Assembly: GCA_047967505.1 (NCBI GenBank)
Contig: CM106541.1
Direction: 5' to 3' (one strand)
Length of the DNA stretch: 64,000 nucleotides
Origin: Dipteris shenzhenensis
Taxonomy: Eukaryota > Polypodiophyta > Polypodiopsida > Gleicheniales
Part shown: one piece after another, positions 22,495 through 35,900 of the stretch
How positions within the stretch are numbered: position 1 is the stretch's first letter
How the letters are laid out: each line of letters opens with the position of its first letter
Position numbers and translations under genes: made by a program
The notes under the pieces: generated by a model
The model's database searches: none
What the model was told of the DNA's origin: nothing
The model's input: only the letters and a program-made list of their open reading frames with translations

Positions 22495-22960
22495 AACAAT
22501 GCAAAAACAAAGCACTACCAATAAATATACAAAGCACTCCCTGAAAACCATCACAAAGCACACGATGCACTTGCACAGCCCATGCAAAGCATATGCAAAG
22601 AAGTCCAAAAGTGGAAGGAAAGAAAACAAAAATCTAAACCCAGTGCTTAAGCATTGCCAAACCAGTCACAAAAGCACTGACAAAATCAAGCTGTCACAAA
22701 GCTAGTGCCAAAGCATTTTCAAAACAGTGACTGTTTACATAGAAAGTAGTGCCAAAGCACTACCAAACCACTCACAAGCAGTGCAAAGCATGCACAAGCA
22801 GTCACAAAACAGTGCCAAAGCATACTGAAAGCAATGACTGTTTATATGGAAAGCAATTTTAAAAGAGAAAGCAGTGGTAAAGCAGTCACAAAGCACTGCT
22901 AAGCATTGACAAGCACACATACAAAGCAGTGAGACCCACAAAGCACATGTAGAGTACTTT
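22495..22960. repeat. Degenerate AAAGCA-type minisatellite
   Basis: The words CACAAAGCA, GTGCCAAAGCA and AAAGCAGTCAC recur every ~10-20 bp for about 450 bp. Open frames crossing it are repeat artefacts. Confidence 0.75.
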
Positions 22961-24640
22961 GCATGAAATAGTCACAAGACCAATGACAAGCCAAGCCACT
23001 TTGACCATTCTATCAAGTAGACAAAAGCACAGTCATTATATAGTAGTGAACAAGAGCACCGTGCTCTCCTATCTCCCGAGGAAAATTGAGTCTATAAGTT
23101 ACCAGAGCTTCATATAGCCATGAGCCCTAGATTTCGAGGGGAGAGTTCATTCTTGAGGTCAACAGACTGAGCAAGGGAACGAGTAGCTCAATGAAAGAGC
23201 ATGCTTTCTATAGAAGGCATGGAAGGGACACCCAGAAGAGTATCCAACGTAGTGCCCTCGGCCATCCTATGAAGCTGGTGTAACAAAAACTAATATATGA
23301 TAGAATAAAAGGATACGCAAGGTTTTGGCTGGGGTAGCAGTAATGAGCGACCACATTGCTTCTAGTAGCTAATAGTTGACCAAAGCACGGGGTTCACCAG
23401 GCCAACATCCCTTGTGGTGCAGCTCGTCACATAATCTACTAGCATATAGGGAGGTCGCGAGCTCGGCGGCCATGAACCAATGCCCGTATTCTATGTAATT
23501 GAAGATAATGCAAGGCAACTCATAAAGCTTGGAAGTACACAATCTATGTAGTGAGTGCACTAGCATGTAGTCCTTGGCTCAAAACTTTCCCAAACATCCA
23601 TGAGGTCTAGACTGAGATGCACGTAAAGCAAGCTTAGTATCTATTTGTGGAGAGACAACACCGTAGCATCACTTATCTCTCTGTGGAGCAACAACAGCAT
23701 CAAAAATCTATCTAACTACCCATAGTGAAACATATCTCCAACTATTCGCTAGCACAATGAGCATGGCTATCATGCTCTGCGCCACCAGGATCTTAGAGGA
23801 GTAATGTGTTCTATAAAGTGGTCTCTTGGCTATGCGGGTCCAGAGGCAAAAAGAAACTAAAATAGAATAGTTGCCACACCTAGGACATAGGGCTTCATTG
23901 TCCGCAATTCATAAGCATTTGGTAATGCTCCAGGTCTTTTGTTGCTGAGCCCGATATACCGAGCAGCAAGTCACTAAAGTCAGGAGCTTTCCAAAGCTCT
24001 ATAAGTCATAGAGGTCGTGCCAAAGCTTGGTAGGTCGTTGGAGCTTGGTAAGTCATTGGATCTCCAAAAGTGTATTCACTTCAAGAATAAAGGTTGGAAG
24101 GGAAGAGCTCTTGGAGTTTCTCGAGGTTGGAAGGGAAGGGAATATGTACATCCCCATGCAATCAATCCCCAATAGAGCACGTTGGTAAAACTTCTCAAGT
24201 ACAAAAAACTCCTTCCATAATATTTAAAACATATCAATATGTGATCTCTTCCCTCCATGCAATACCTTCACTCCCTTTCTTCAATATAAATCTCTAACCC
24301 AACCAACATCATACAAAACTTCCTATGTCATCCTACTAATTTCATCTAGTGCATTTCAAAAGGGGTTGGCTTCCAAGTCTCCACCATCTCTCTACCCCAT
24401 ATTTCCATAGAATCATCTTACCAATATGGTGGTCCTTGCATTCTCCATATCAATAAGATCACCATATCTCCATTATCTCCATGTATTCCTCATAGAATTA
24501 TCATAAGAGACATCAATATAAGTGTATGAGATAATCAAAAGCATAAGAGACTCCTTGCTCATCCCAATGTGGGGAACCATAGTATATGAGTACTATGCTC
24601 TCAACATGTACACCTTGGGATCACAGGGGTCCCCAAGGGG

Positions 24641-24642
<2 letters not shown>
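22961..24642. other. Spacer without recognised gene
   Basis: No frame above ~70 aa and no family motif. Text near 23100-23300 and 23900-24100 looks like eroded repeat DNA (for example repeated GTCGTTGGAGCTTGGTAAG-type words near 24010-24060). Confidence 0.35.

Positions 24643-24703
<61 letters not shown>
24643..24703. repeat. (GT)n microsatellite
   Basis: About 30 uninterrupted GT units. Confidence 0.97.
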
Positions 24704-24705
<2 letters not shown>

Positions 24706-24719
24706 CTGAGTGACCTCTG

Positions 24720-26075
24720 ATTCCAAGCTTGTCACCCTTGCTGAATCACCCCCCGCACCATCTTGCGTGACAAGCCGAGCGAGCAATTGAGAACAAAACT
24801 GTAGCTGTACATTAAGAGGTTGCTCCTGAAAAGAAAATCCGATCGAGGACACTGTAGAAACAACCACAGGCTCGGAGATCACTACCAATGCCTCTGGTGC
24901 AGACACCCACACTACCTCAAACACCACCACCACCATTGGAGAAGTCACCGCAGTGGTCGTTGCTAAACGTTGAAGCTACTCCATCCACCTTTGAGTGAGT
25001 GACCCTCCTACCAATGGACTACCTCTAGAAACCCCCATCACAGTGGTTGCGGGAGTCATCGTCACTGTCACCCTCTCAACCATGACGGGTGGTGCAAGTG
25101 GAGGCATGACATTGATCTGAGTTGATGCCGCCCCACTGATGAACACAATCCCCATGCCACCTACATGAGGAGTCAAGGGTGCAAGAGAAGAAACCACCCC
25201 CTGACTGAAACGAGGCCCTTGTCTTCTCTTCTTCTTGGGCACTCTGCCAGTAGAACCCTCAGCCTCCCCCTGTGCAGGTCCCTCAGGCTCAAGAGTAAGA
25301 ACCAAAGCCATATTCTGTCAAGGCGCCGTAGACTCAAAATGCAAGGGAAACAAGATCTCCAGAATTTGCCCATCTTTGAGTTCACCACCTCCTTCTTCTC
25401 CACCACTGTCACCACCCTTTGAGTTTTTGCATGGATGCACTCCTTCAGAACAAGGGCCCATGGCGCAACCCGCTACTCAGCAACCGTGATCATCCCTCGA
25501 GACCGAGGAGTGATTGTATAAGTTTTGGCCTGTAAAGACAGACTTCAGAATCCATCGATATAAATCCCACATCTGTGCATCCTGGCATGCACTCAGCTTG
25601 TATTCTCATCTGGCAAGAGTTCCAAACTCAGCCACCATCGCCTCCGCTAAACATGTCGGCTGCACAAACACCTCTCCATCCATGGGCAAAAATAAACACT
25701 GATAAATCAATTGAACTATAAGCTCCCGACGCTCCTCCAAAAATTCCACAACAGTACCCACTGCTAGCTGCTGACAAAGCGCAAATGCTGCTGGATGAAT
25801 ATTCACCCTTTGCCAATCAATGTTGCTAAAACTCCTAAGGTGTAGTAGTTGAAGATGAGCATCAATCGACTGGGAATCAATGTTAGCAAGTGGAAGTAAA
25901 GAAGAAACTGTGCATAAGCCATCCCCATAGCTATGCAAAGTAGAAGGAAGGAAAGCGTGTTAAATGCAGATGACAGCTGGAAGGCGAAGGAGCTCAAGAG
26001 GACTGCAAGTGCGATGAGGAAAGACAAGCAAGCAACTAGTACATGCAAACAAATGCTCTGAGGCCAAATCCACCC
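24720..26075 (-). pseudogene. Retroelement downstream ORF remnants
   Basis: Minus-strand frames at 25311-24976 (111 aa, Pro/Val/Thr-rich with a KKKRRQ basic patch) and 25938-25606 (110 aa, MHSYGDGLCTVSSLLPLANI onward) follow the Gypsy integrase on the same strand. They could be a 3' extra ORF of that element. I recognise no domain. Confidence 0.3.
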
Positions 26076-26079
26076 CCCG

Positions 26080-26740
26080 CTTCCTCCTTGCTTGAACCTC
26101 CAAAGTCAGATAGTAGCTCTCTAGCTGCATATCATCCAACTGATCTAGAACATCCAACCAGAACACCATAGATTCCTACGGAAGGAGTCTGTCCTCTACC
26201 GCAATCCGCGGATTCGGAACAATATGCTCAATTGGCGTAATTGCTTCCAGCCCCAATGCCAATTTGAAAGGATTCAACCCCATGGTGGCCACCTTGAACG
26301 ATGTGCGGTAAGCCCATATTGCCACCAGCAACTTCTCACCCTAATCCGTGCAGTGCTCATTCACCAAGAGCGACATAATCTTCTTGAAAGCATGATTTGT
26401 AGACTCAGCCAATCCATTAGCCTATGGATAGTAGGGGGAAGACTTCTTGTGAATCACCATATAGAAAGAATGCATCGGCTTGAGGACCTTATTGACAAAG
26501 TGAGTCCCCCTATCGTTGACAATTTCAATTGGGCAACCAAACCGAGTGAATACATCGCGGTACAAGCATTTTGCAACCGAATTCGCGGTATCATCCCGCA
26601 AAGCCGAAGCTTGCACCCATTTGGTACAGTAGTCAGTGGCTACAAGCGTGTAACAATTCCTTGTGTGGGCAGCTGCTGCGAGCTTGAATGAACCCATGAA
26701 GTCTATAGCCTACTTCTGAAATGGCTCAATTGAAGCAACT
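26080..26740 (-). pseudogene. Ty3/Gypsy integrase core
   Basis: The minus-strand protein begins near AIDFMGSFK and continues YTLVATDYCTKWVQA, FTRFGCPIEIVNDRGTHFVN, then HKKSSPYYPQANGLAEST and an AYRTSFK segment toward 26300. This is the Gypsy integrase catalytic core. Asp of ATDY, Asp of NDRGTHF and Glu of LAEST are the DDE residues. Stops near 26715, 26420 and 26340 show decay. No RT is seen upstream, so the element is truncated. Confidence 0.85.
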
Positions 26741-29660
26741 TTTGATGATTACAAAAAAATGTTTGGGATTGTTCAACCACAAAAATCTCTTGTAGCATTG
26801 TCAAATCCTATTTATACTCCAAGAAAATTACTGATGTAGTCACTAGCATGATGATGTGGCTTAACTTATAAAGTGTAGAGCGTTTTGGCATTAAAACTTG
26901 TAGTAAAGTATGTATGATGGTTTTCAACGTCGAAGAGAAATCTTTTCTATTTCCCTTAAGCCAAAACCAAAAGAGTCTCCATCCCCAAATCCCCCTTTTA
27001 GAGAGAGATGCCTTGACATGGTTAGGCAGCTACATGGATTCCTCAACATGCAACTCAACCTTCACAATCTTTTGGATATGTAGCTATACATGAGATAACA
27101 ACGGTATCAAAGCAAGGGATCTTTGCAAACTCACATGGAGGATATGTGCCCCACGTGTTATCAAATCCAAATCATTGCAAGGTGGTAATCATGACACCAA
27201 AGTTGGCACATTGATGAGGGAACAAATATAGCACATTGATGATGGAGCAAATTTGCCACATTGATGATGGAGTAAATTTGGCATATTGATGATGAAACAA
27301 ATTTGGCATACTAAGAAACTCCATGCTATGGTATTGTGGCTAACTTGATCTTGACAAAGGTTCTCTATGGCAGTTTCGATTTGAACTTCACTCCTCTTGG
27401 TGTTATAAGTGTGGGACCCCTTTGTTTTAAGAATCAAAAGCTTTGCAAATAGTTTGAAGTAAGGATTTTAGGTTTTGAGGGCTTATTTATGAAGAGGGAT
27501 TGGATCATGTGCTAATAATTGAACCAAATTTTAATGATAACAATCAGCCCCCAAGTCCCAACAAAATGTTTGGGATTGTTCAACCATAACTAATCCTCTT
27601 TAGCATTGCCATATCATTTTTATGCTACAACCTTGCTCCATTAGAGCTTTGTATACATAAGATAGAACGACCACAATCAAAGGCTTTGGAAGTAGTTTGA
27701 AGCAGGGCATTTGGGTTTTGGGGGCTTATCTATGAAAAGGGATTGGATCATGTGCTAATAATTGAAACTAAATTTGATTATTACAATTAGTTCCTAAGTC
27801 CCAACAAAATGTTTGATTGTTTAACACAAATATTTCTCTATGGCATTGCCAAACCCTATTGAGGTTGCAACCTCACTCCATAAAGCTTTGCATATCCAAT
27901 ATAGTCTATCCTCTAGGAATTATCGTAATGGTGTGGCCTAACTTCCAAAGTGTTGAGCATCTTGGCATTAAAGCTGATAGCAAGTAGGTATAATGGTTGC
28001 CAAGCTCGAAGAGGAATCCTTGCTATTGTCAACATGAATTGACCTTGGATATTTGGTTGTACACAAGCCCTAACAATTGCATCAAAGTAAAGGATCATTT
28101 CAAGCTTGCCTAGGGAAACGTCTAACATCTGTTGTTGCAAGGTGGACATTTACAAGTGTCAGACCCCTTAGCACATATATATCTTTTTCCCCATTAAGGC
28201 TTCTATTAAGTTTGAAAGAAACCCTGTGCTCAAGATATTGAGATGGTCAAGTCCTACTTAAATGAAAGAGCCAAGATTGAGGTTGGAATTGCCACCCCAA
28301 AAAAGAAAGGACAGTCCCTCTATTCTTGAGGAAAATAGTCGTCCTAGTTAGACGATCCCTACATATTGAGCATCTAGATGGATGGATGCATCTAGATCTC
28401 TAGATATGCCAAGCTAATATGCTCATTATAATATCCCAATTAATGTCCGCTAAGGCATGTGCATGTTTGTAGTGAGAGAATGGAACATCATCCAAAGAGT
28501 ATACCTCAACCAAATGGCATCGAACCAAGAAAGCCTATGAGGAGATATGCCTCTTGTACAATATGTCACCAAGACACTAAATCCCAAGTAAGGAAAAAAG
28601 GGAGGGACCAAAGCAACCACAAGTCGCATGATTTCCTTCCAAACAACCCTGGCCTGTCTGCAATTCCTTCATGAATAAAAATCCTAAAGAAAATAGTGAT
28701 TTTCTATTTCTAAGAGACTTAAAGAGCATCCTCCAAAAAATCTATGCAAATTTGTTGAAATCTATCACTCCTTTGGATGAACGGACTCTTGAAGGCTTCT
28801 AGCCCCCAGGACTACTAACAGTGCACTGAAAGTATCAAAGGCTCTTGGACACATAGCATTAACCGAAACCCTTCAAGAGCCAAGAGTTGGACTTGGGTCT
28901 AAATACCAACCAAAAGCCATTAATGGTTGCTCCATGTGAATCATGACCTTGCATACACAAGGATATCCTCATTTGTGGACTCAAAATTCCTACCCCTAGA
29001 GTGCACAACAAAGACGAAAGCATCCCCATCTATACCTTGTTGGAGGCCTATCACATGTTTCAGGGGCTTCTAACCTTGGAAAGGCCCCCAAAAGTTTGAA
29101 GTAGGGTATTTCGGGGAGGGATTGGACCATATGCTAGTAATTCAACCAAATTTTGATTATTAGAATCAACTCCCAAGAGTCAACAAAATGTTTGGAATGG
29201 TTTAAAAACATTGTAGCATTGCCAAATCCTACTTATGCTACAATCTTGCTCCATTACAAATTTTCATGTCCAAGATAGTTTATCATCTAGTCACTACTAT
29301 AATTAACATTGAAACTTATAGCGAAGTTAAAATGAAAGTTGTGAAGTTTGAAGAGGAATCTTTGCTATGGACTTTAAACCAAAACCAAAAGGCTTTCAAT
29401 CCTGTCCAACTGCCTTTTAAGGAGAGATGCCCTCACATGGCTAGGCAACTAGAAGATGGGGTCCCCAACATGTGACCTCAATCTTCTAGATATGTGATTG
29501 TACAAGACCCCTAACGTTGGATTCAGAGCAAGGGATCCTCACAAGCTTACATGGGACAACTTGTGTTGAAATTCAGCATCTGTTGCAAGGTAGATACTGT
29601 GAGAACAAATCTAGCACATCGATGATGGAGCGAATTTGGCACATTGGTGATGGGGCAAAT
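26720..29660. repeat. Recurrent LTR-like repeat family, decayed
   Basis: A segment containing CAACAAAATGTTTGGGATTG followed by TAGCATTGCCAAATCCTA-like text and a CTTGCTCCAT word appears at about 26750, 27560, 27800 and 29180. Words like CACATTGATGATGGAGCAAA recur at 27190-27310 and 29610-29655. Near 27104, 28075 and 29514 comes a tRNA-primer-like phrase (GGTATCAAAGCAAGGGATC and variants). These look like several old copies of one LTR or leader region. Confidence 0.5.
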
Positions 29661-32627
29661 TTGGCAAATGGACACCTATGTATGAATGGTGAAACGTGTA
29701 CGCTCTGCTCAACTAAACTCCATTGTGTAACTTATTATGGCAGCCTCAAAGAATCATTAATTTCACAAGCATGTTTGACTTGTCGACTTGGTCTATGTGG
29801 ATGGTGACACTTGCTGCTTGGCCCTGTGTCAATGGTCACAACTTGATAGGTTTCAACCTATTTTGTGTGTGTGTGCGCACGCGCACGCGGGGACGAGGGA
29901 GTTTTACCACACAAAAAAGTGTGGGGACAAGGGGGGAGGGGGGGAGGGAGGTTCACACAGGTCTACACACATTATGGCCATGTATATTAGGGTCCTATGG
30001 GTCAAATTAGAGTTGGAAAATAAAGCTAAAGGGTGTGCAAGCTTGCACACTTGTGACACATGTACGTGGGAGCCCTTCAATAGACCCACATGAAGAACTT
30101 TTATCCATCCTCTAGAGTCTACTATCACCTAATCCATTCATTAGTTTGTTCGACTGGAACCTGAGTGGTCTTAAAACATTTAACTTTGGCCATGTTGGTG
30201 TCTTATTCACCCTAGAATTGATGAACTAGAAAAAAATTAAGGTCATGTATGTGTAATTTGAATAAATCCAACACTCTTTATAATTTTGCATCGCTTCTTT
30301 TTCCATCAACTTCCTTGCTACAAGGCCCATAAGCATGTCAAAGGTCATTGAATTCCATGATTCCTAGCATCAAACATGCTAGCGTCCCCTTTGTTCTTTT
30401 TTTTACTTTTAAATATTGCCATATTGCACTAGCTTTGGGAGGAACCACTATATCCAATTTACTAATGTGGATCATTAGAGGTGGGAAACCACAGTGCCTT
30501 AAATTTCACATTTCCCACATGGGCTTTTGCATTTTCATACCTCCCACTCTAGAAAAGCTTGAATAAGCTACCTGAAAACTCATGTCTTTCTCCAACTTAC
30601 CTCCCCATGCACACTTTTGTTTGATATTAAATCCCTTGTTCATCATCTTCCCTTTTTTTGCTTGCTTCACAAGCTAGTTGGTCATTGTTTTAGTGGCCCC
30701 TTCATCATCATGACAAGATGTAGCTCGTCACAGCTTGCAAGAGAACTAAACACAGGCTACAAGATAGGGTAGCTAAAAAGCTTGGTCAAGATAGATTGTA
30801 GGCCAAAAAAGAAATGGCAAGGAAATGGAACTATATTGAAATGATAATGAAAACGACATGTATGCAGATTTGCAAAGGAAGAAAAAAGACTCCTTGTAGA
30901 GTAAGAGTACGTAGTGGTTTGCAAATGCATGTATCTGAACATTGCCATTAGAGTGAAGAACACAAGCGATCATCTCCAATTGGTGAGAACATTTGAGACA
31001 ACAACATTAGGCCATTTTAATGACGACCAATCTTGAGCCTGCACCCAAACATTTGTAGAATGGCAACTCTACCAACACCTCTGGCCTATGCAAAGTGAAA
31101 GGGGTACAAAACTTAGACCCTCTAGATACAAAGAGGGTAGCATTAGAAGTGTTGATATCCCTGGAAACAAACAAGAAATGTCTTGGGTGTAGCCCCACAT
31201 ATGAAGAATCGTTAATGTCTCACCTATACTTCTAATCTACCTACTCCAAAGGTCCTTACTCTCAACACATTATTCAATGCATGTAACCTATTTTGTACAA
31301 GACTTCTCAAGCCCTCCAATACCTCCTAACAAGGTTTTACCATTAGGTTACATGAAGATTATGTAAAGGAGGTAAGAGTATAAGGGGAATGGCCCTCTCC
31401 CATCATAAATAAAGGTATATGCACATTGTCATCCCCTTTTACTAATTAATATATTTTTGAATTCTCAATTGGGAAGAGCTATAGCTTCAATGCAAATGCG
31501 GAGGGGGGTTGAACTCAAGGACATCTCCCCTCATAACTAGAGGGATGTCCTCATTACCCTTCACTTTACTTTCCACCCATCCCCTCGACTTTTTCACTAA
31601 TTAATACATTATCGAATTCTTTTCAATTAAAAGGACCCTATTGGAACTAATTATATGTGCAAATACATAGCTCTCCATCTTTTGGATCCACCTTTTAGGC
31701 GAGAAGTCATGGAGTGGCTAGATGGCTACTATATGGTGTCCCTAGTGCACAATCAGAAGGTCCTTGGACTTCATATCAAACCATTGTATTCATGAATAAG
31801 ATGTGCCATAATACCTTTTAAGATTCACTATCATTCATTCTCTTTCATAAGCAGCATAACATTAACTAGGCTTGATAACATTAAGTTTTTCCCTTTGTGG
31901 AATAGGGTCCTCATGAAACCCGCGGTGTGCATATGTCCATGATTGTCCAATTAAACATTTGGTTTATGTTGGGCAATTTTTCAATGGTACAACATAAACG
32001 AATGTATGTTACCATCAAGAAGCTCCTAGCAAATCCTAAAGAAATGAATAAGATGTGCAACAGTAACTTTTAACATTCATTGTCATTCATGCTCTTCCAT
32101 AAGTAGAACAACATGAAACTTGATAAAGTCCTAGTTAAGTTTCACTTTATGGAATATGGTCCTAAAGGAACCCCATGTTGTGCGTTGTGTCCATGATTGT
32201 CCAATTAAATATTTGTTTTTGTTAGGCAATTTTCAAATGAATGTATGTTACCATCAAGAAGCCCCTTTCAAATCCTAAAGAAATTAATGATATAAGATGC
32301 CAAATTATACGTTTTGTCGACATATGTAAGAACAAGGTGAAGTGCATACAAAACCAATTACAATTCAGAGTCGGCATGTGCATATCTAGTCTTCTGTTTT
32401 TTGTGTGGATGTTTTTGGACCTTATCCCCACTAATAAACTAAAACTAAATCAAGCAATCTGAAAAGAAAGGGGGAGGTTCCAAACTGCTATTTTTACATT
32501 TAAAATCAGGCCAGTATACTTGCCGTAGTATTCCATTGCTCAATTTTCCATTGTTTTGGAAAACCACATGCCGTACCCCTGGGCTCCCCATAAATAATGA
32601 CATTTCTAATAATTGCCAAGGATGCCT
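29661..32627. other. Spacer, downstream flank of RPN2
   Basis: Mostly unique AT-rich DNA without a supported gene. A short GTGTGTGCGCACGCGCACG alternating tract lies near 29866-29888 with a G-rich run after it. A 60-70 bp phrase about a rapid TTCATGTTATTCAAAT-type motif recurs near 31950-32240 (GTCCATGATTGTCCAATTAAA at 31938 and 32191), a small duplication. The RPN2 3' UTR must lie just below 32628, but no poly-A signal could be fixed. Confidence 0.4.
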
Positions 32628-32945
32628 TTATGACACATACTCAAATGGTTGAGGAGGTTGAGGCTCTGCATCATCATTTGTCATTGTTGACTGTCCTGCT
32701 TGTGCGCTTGAAGTACTGGCTGGAGCTGATGAAGCAGGTGCATCTGTTGATACCAAGATCTCTGGCTCCAAAGGATCCATATCCTTCAACATAACAAATC
32801 CAGAAGGTACCAACTTCAATGGAACATACCTGCACCCTTCAGGGAACTTAATGTACTTCTCTTGTGCAGGAACTACCCTTGCAGGATTGGTCAAAATTTC
32901 GGAAGAGGGATCCACTTCGGCCTTTTTCTCTGTCACAGAATCAAC
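32628..32945 (-). CDS. RPN2: RPN2 coding exon 14 (stop)
   Basis: Acceptor GTGCAG. Encodes [35 protein letters not shown] and the terminal [11 protein letters not shown] followed by TAA at 32630-32628. Confidence 0.94.
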   Translation of the reverse strand, partial: VDSVTEKKAEVDPSSEILTNPARVVPAQEKYIKFPEGCRYVPLKLVPSGFVMLKDMDPLEPEILVSTDAPASSAPASTSSAQAGQSTMTNDDAEPQPPQPFEYVS

Positions 32946-35900
32946 CTGCACCGACAACACATGCATAGCATGTCAGACAACTTCGGGGGCAAAATCTATA
33001 ATTTCATCTAAGTACCCTTTACACACCATTTAAAGAGGCAGGAAAAGTCACCTGCATTGCCTCCACATCCTTCCCCTCCTTGTCATTTGGTTTTGGGGTT
33101 TTCGCCGCACCATTTGTTTGTGACTGCTGTGATGAGGAGTCCTCGGAAGCAGCTTTTTCTGCCGCATGTTTCATTTCAGCTTCTTTCTTGGCTCTGGCCT
33201 TGGCACGAGCCGACGTAGACAAAACAGCAGTTGGTAGCTTTATTGCTGAGGTAGCTACAGGAGCAGCAGTTGGGGGAGGATATCCGAACATGGAAGGCTT
33301 AATCTCAGAGAGGAACTCAAACTTAGGTATATTGATCTCATGATTCAGCCCAATAAAAGCTGTGGGGGCAAATGAGAGACTTAAGAAGTATATTAAAGGA
33401 TACCAATACCAGAATTGACTGAAAACTGCCATCCCAACTACTGCAGTTATTCGATCATGTTTTGTTCTCGACTGTAATGCAATCGTCACATTGCGGCCAC
33501 CAGCATCTAGGATTCCAGATGCCAAAATGGCACCCATTTTACTCATTGTATCTTCGTGTTTATCCAGAATAATCTTTTCCAATTGGCGCCTGCCAATTAT
33601 AGAAGACAAGTTGTAATGCCAGAATCCTTAAACACAGATCAACATTTCGAACATTGATTGGCTCAAGCCTCGTATCTACATTAAGTTGCAGTTGGCATAC
33701 TGAGGGCCTACTCGAAGTGCAATAACAAAAACCGGCACACTGTCTACATTGATTTAAGGTTTGTCAAACAAAGCAACACATCTACTCCAAAATGATTGCA
33801 CTATAAACACAAGCAACATAGGATTACGGTTCGCCAAACAAAAAGACACTCACCTAAAGCTGCCTACACGAGGTTCCCGGGCTTCTGTAGTTTGAATAAG
33901 TACCATTGCCATGGCAATCAGGGCCCCTTGCCGTACAAAATCTACCACATCAGAGGTGAGAGGCTCAAGAAGAGAAATTGCTTCAGCCGATGCTGTGCCA
34001 GCGCATGAAATGCCCACTGCTAGAGCTGCTCCGTATCTAACATGGGCATTGTATGATTCAGAGAGCAAAGATACTATCCGTGGTGTCTGTTACATTACAA
34101 CATTGGCCAAAGACGTTAATAACAAAAGAACTTTCGTTTTAACCTTCAAAAGTTATCAAAATCTTCATCAGAATATTGTAGATCTCCCCCCCTCCCAAAA
34201 AAAAAAAACCATCTTTGACATTTCACCTGCTCAGGTTCAGAATACAGTACAAAGCCAAGTGCTAACACTGCTGTCCTTCGAACATCATCACTGACATCTG
34301 AAACGGCAAAATGTAGAAGGCGCCTAATAGCTTTATTGTTTGCAGTGCCTCTATATGCCAAAGCCAGAGCATACATGCCTCCATAACGGATTATGGGGTC
34401 TTGATCTCGTGTCATTTGCTCAATGAGTGTATCAGCTTCCTCCTCCCTTCCATAGACTATTAAAGCTATTCCCAAGGCCAAACCCCTGCAAATTATCAAA
34501 CACATGCAAATGAATAACCTGTCAAACCCTGTTGGCTATTCAACAGGCTAATATGCCGTTGGCAGTCACTCAAAGTTCATAATTTCACAGTCTAATCACA
34601 GCCCTCTTTCAAAATAAACTGGCTACTAGGCTTCCTGTAAGTCTTCTGTACTTTCAATGGCCTCAAGAATACCAAAAATAGGATCAAATGTTGGTCTAGG
34701 GTTGAAAACAAACCAAACCAAGCACATGCTCAAGTAACCACAATCCTATTACTGGATGTCAATCAAAATTCTTTGTAGATACTTAAGACAAAATATCACT
34801 CTCAACCGTTGGCCAGAGTTCCATTCACCTGATGATTTTCTCATGTTGCGTGTCATGAGCGTATGCTAGCATCTCTCCAGCCTTCTCACTAGCTGTCCCA
34901 ACCATTAATAGACCCATACTTATTCCAGCTGCTTCACCAGCTACAGCACTTTCGGTGTATAAGACACTTTTAACATCATCATAAATATCCTCGTCTGCTG
35001 TCCCAAGGGCGGCAAGACCCAAACCCAGGCAAGCACCGTGTTGTATGACCTGCCAACAATGAAGTCAACACTAGGCCCCACTCCCAAGAAAAGAAAGATT
35101 ACATGCACAGTATACTAGCGTATGCCATTGACTCAGAACCCTCTACCAATACCAAGTTAGTAAGCAATCCTTTACACCAGAGGAGCTATGACTTACTTCA
35201 TTATTTGTACTTCTCAAACTGTCGATCAAAAACTGCTTGATGCCCTCTCCATGATTTGCATGTATTAAACCAAGAGCATATAGCGCACCTCCTTCTGAGT
35301 AAGGGCTACCTCCACTTGTTGCTCCGTTCTGGGGCAAATATGGAGCCATTAATGAACGGCCTTGTTGAAGATGGCCTCTGTGGATTACACCTAATCCAGC
35401 AGTTGCACTAAACTTTGCCCAGTTGGTGGCACGACTCAGCCAGTCCTGAAAACTCAACACAGCTTCCTTAGCCACTAACTCAATAACTGCCTAATAGCTG
35501 AAAAAATATCACAGACTTGCAAGCACAAATGTAAACAGGTGCAATATTAACTTTGGAAAGTCATCCCACAAATGTTCATGGTAGAACACCTTAGATTATC
35601 AAACAGGCCCATTTCAGTGGAAATTTTTAATCAAAATCACAAACACTAATATTACTCACCAGATTCTCACGCAAAAAAGTGTCTACAGTTGTTCCCGCAT
35701 GCATGAGAGCATTGGCATAAATGGTGGCACTGTGGCAGACACTATTCCTTAATTCTACTGACTGCTTTATTGTTTTCAAGATTAAAATATCAGACCTGTA
35801 AAAAGCAATGAAAACAGTTTATCAAGCGTAAAATATCAGTGTAGCCACTCATCTCTCGTCCCTTGTCCTTGGCCTGCAGTAAAAAGATTATAAGTCCCAG

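Noticed and set aside
22495-22960. CRISPR-like array
   Set aside because: Repeat words are degenerate and irregularly spaced without conserved repeats and unique spacers, and this is a plant nuclear sequence.
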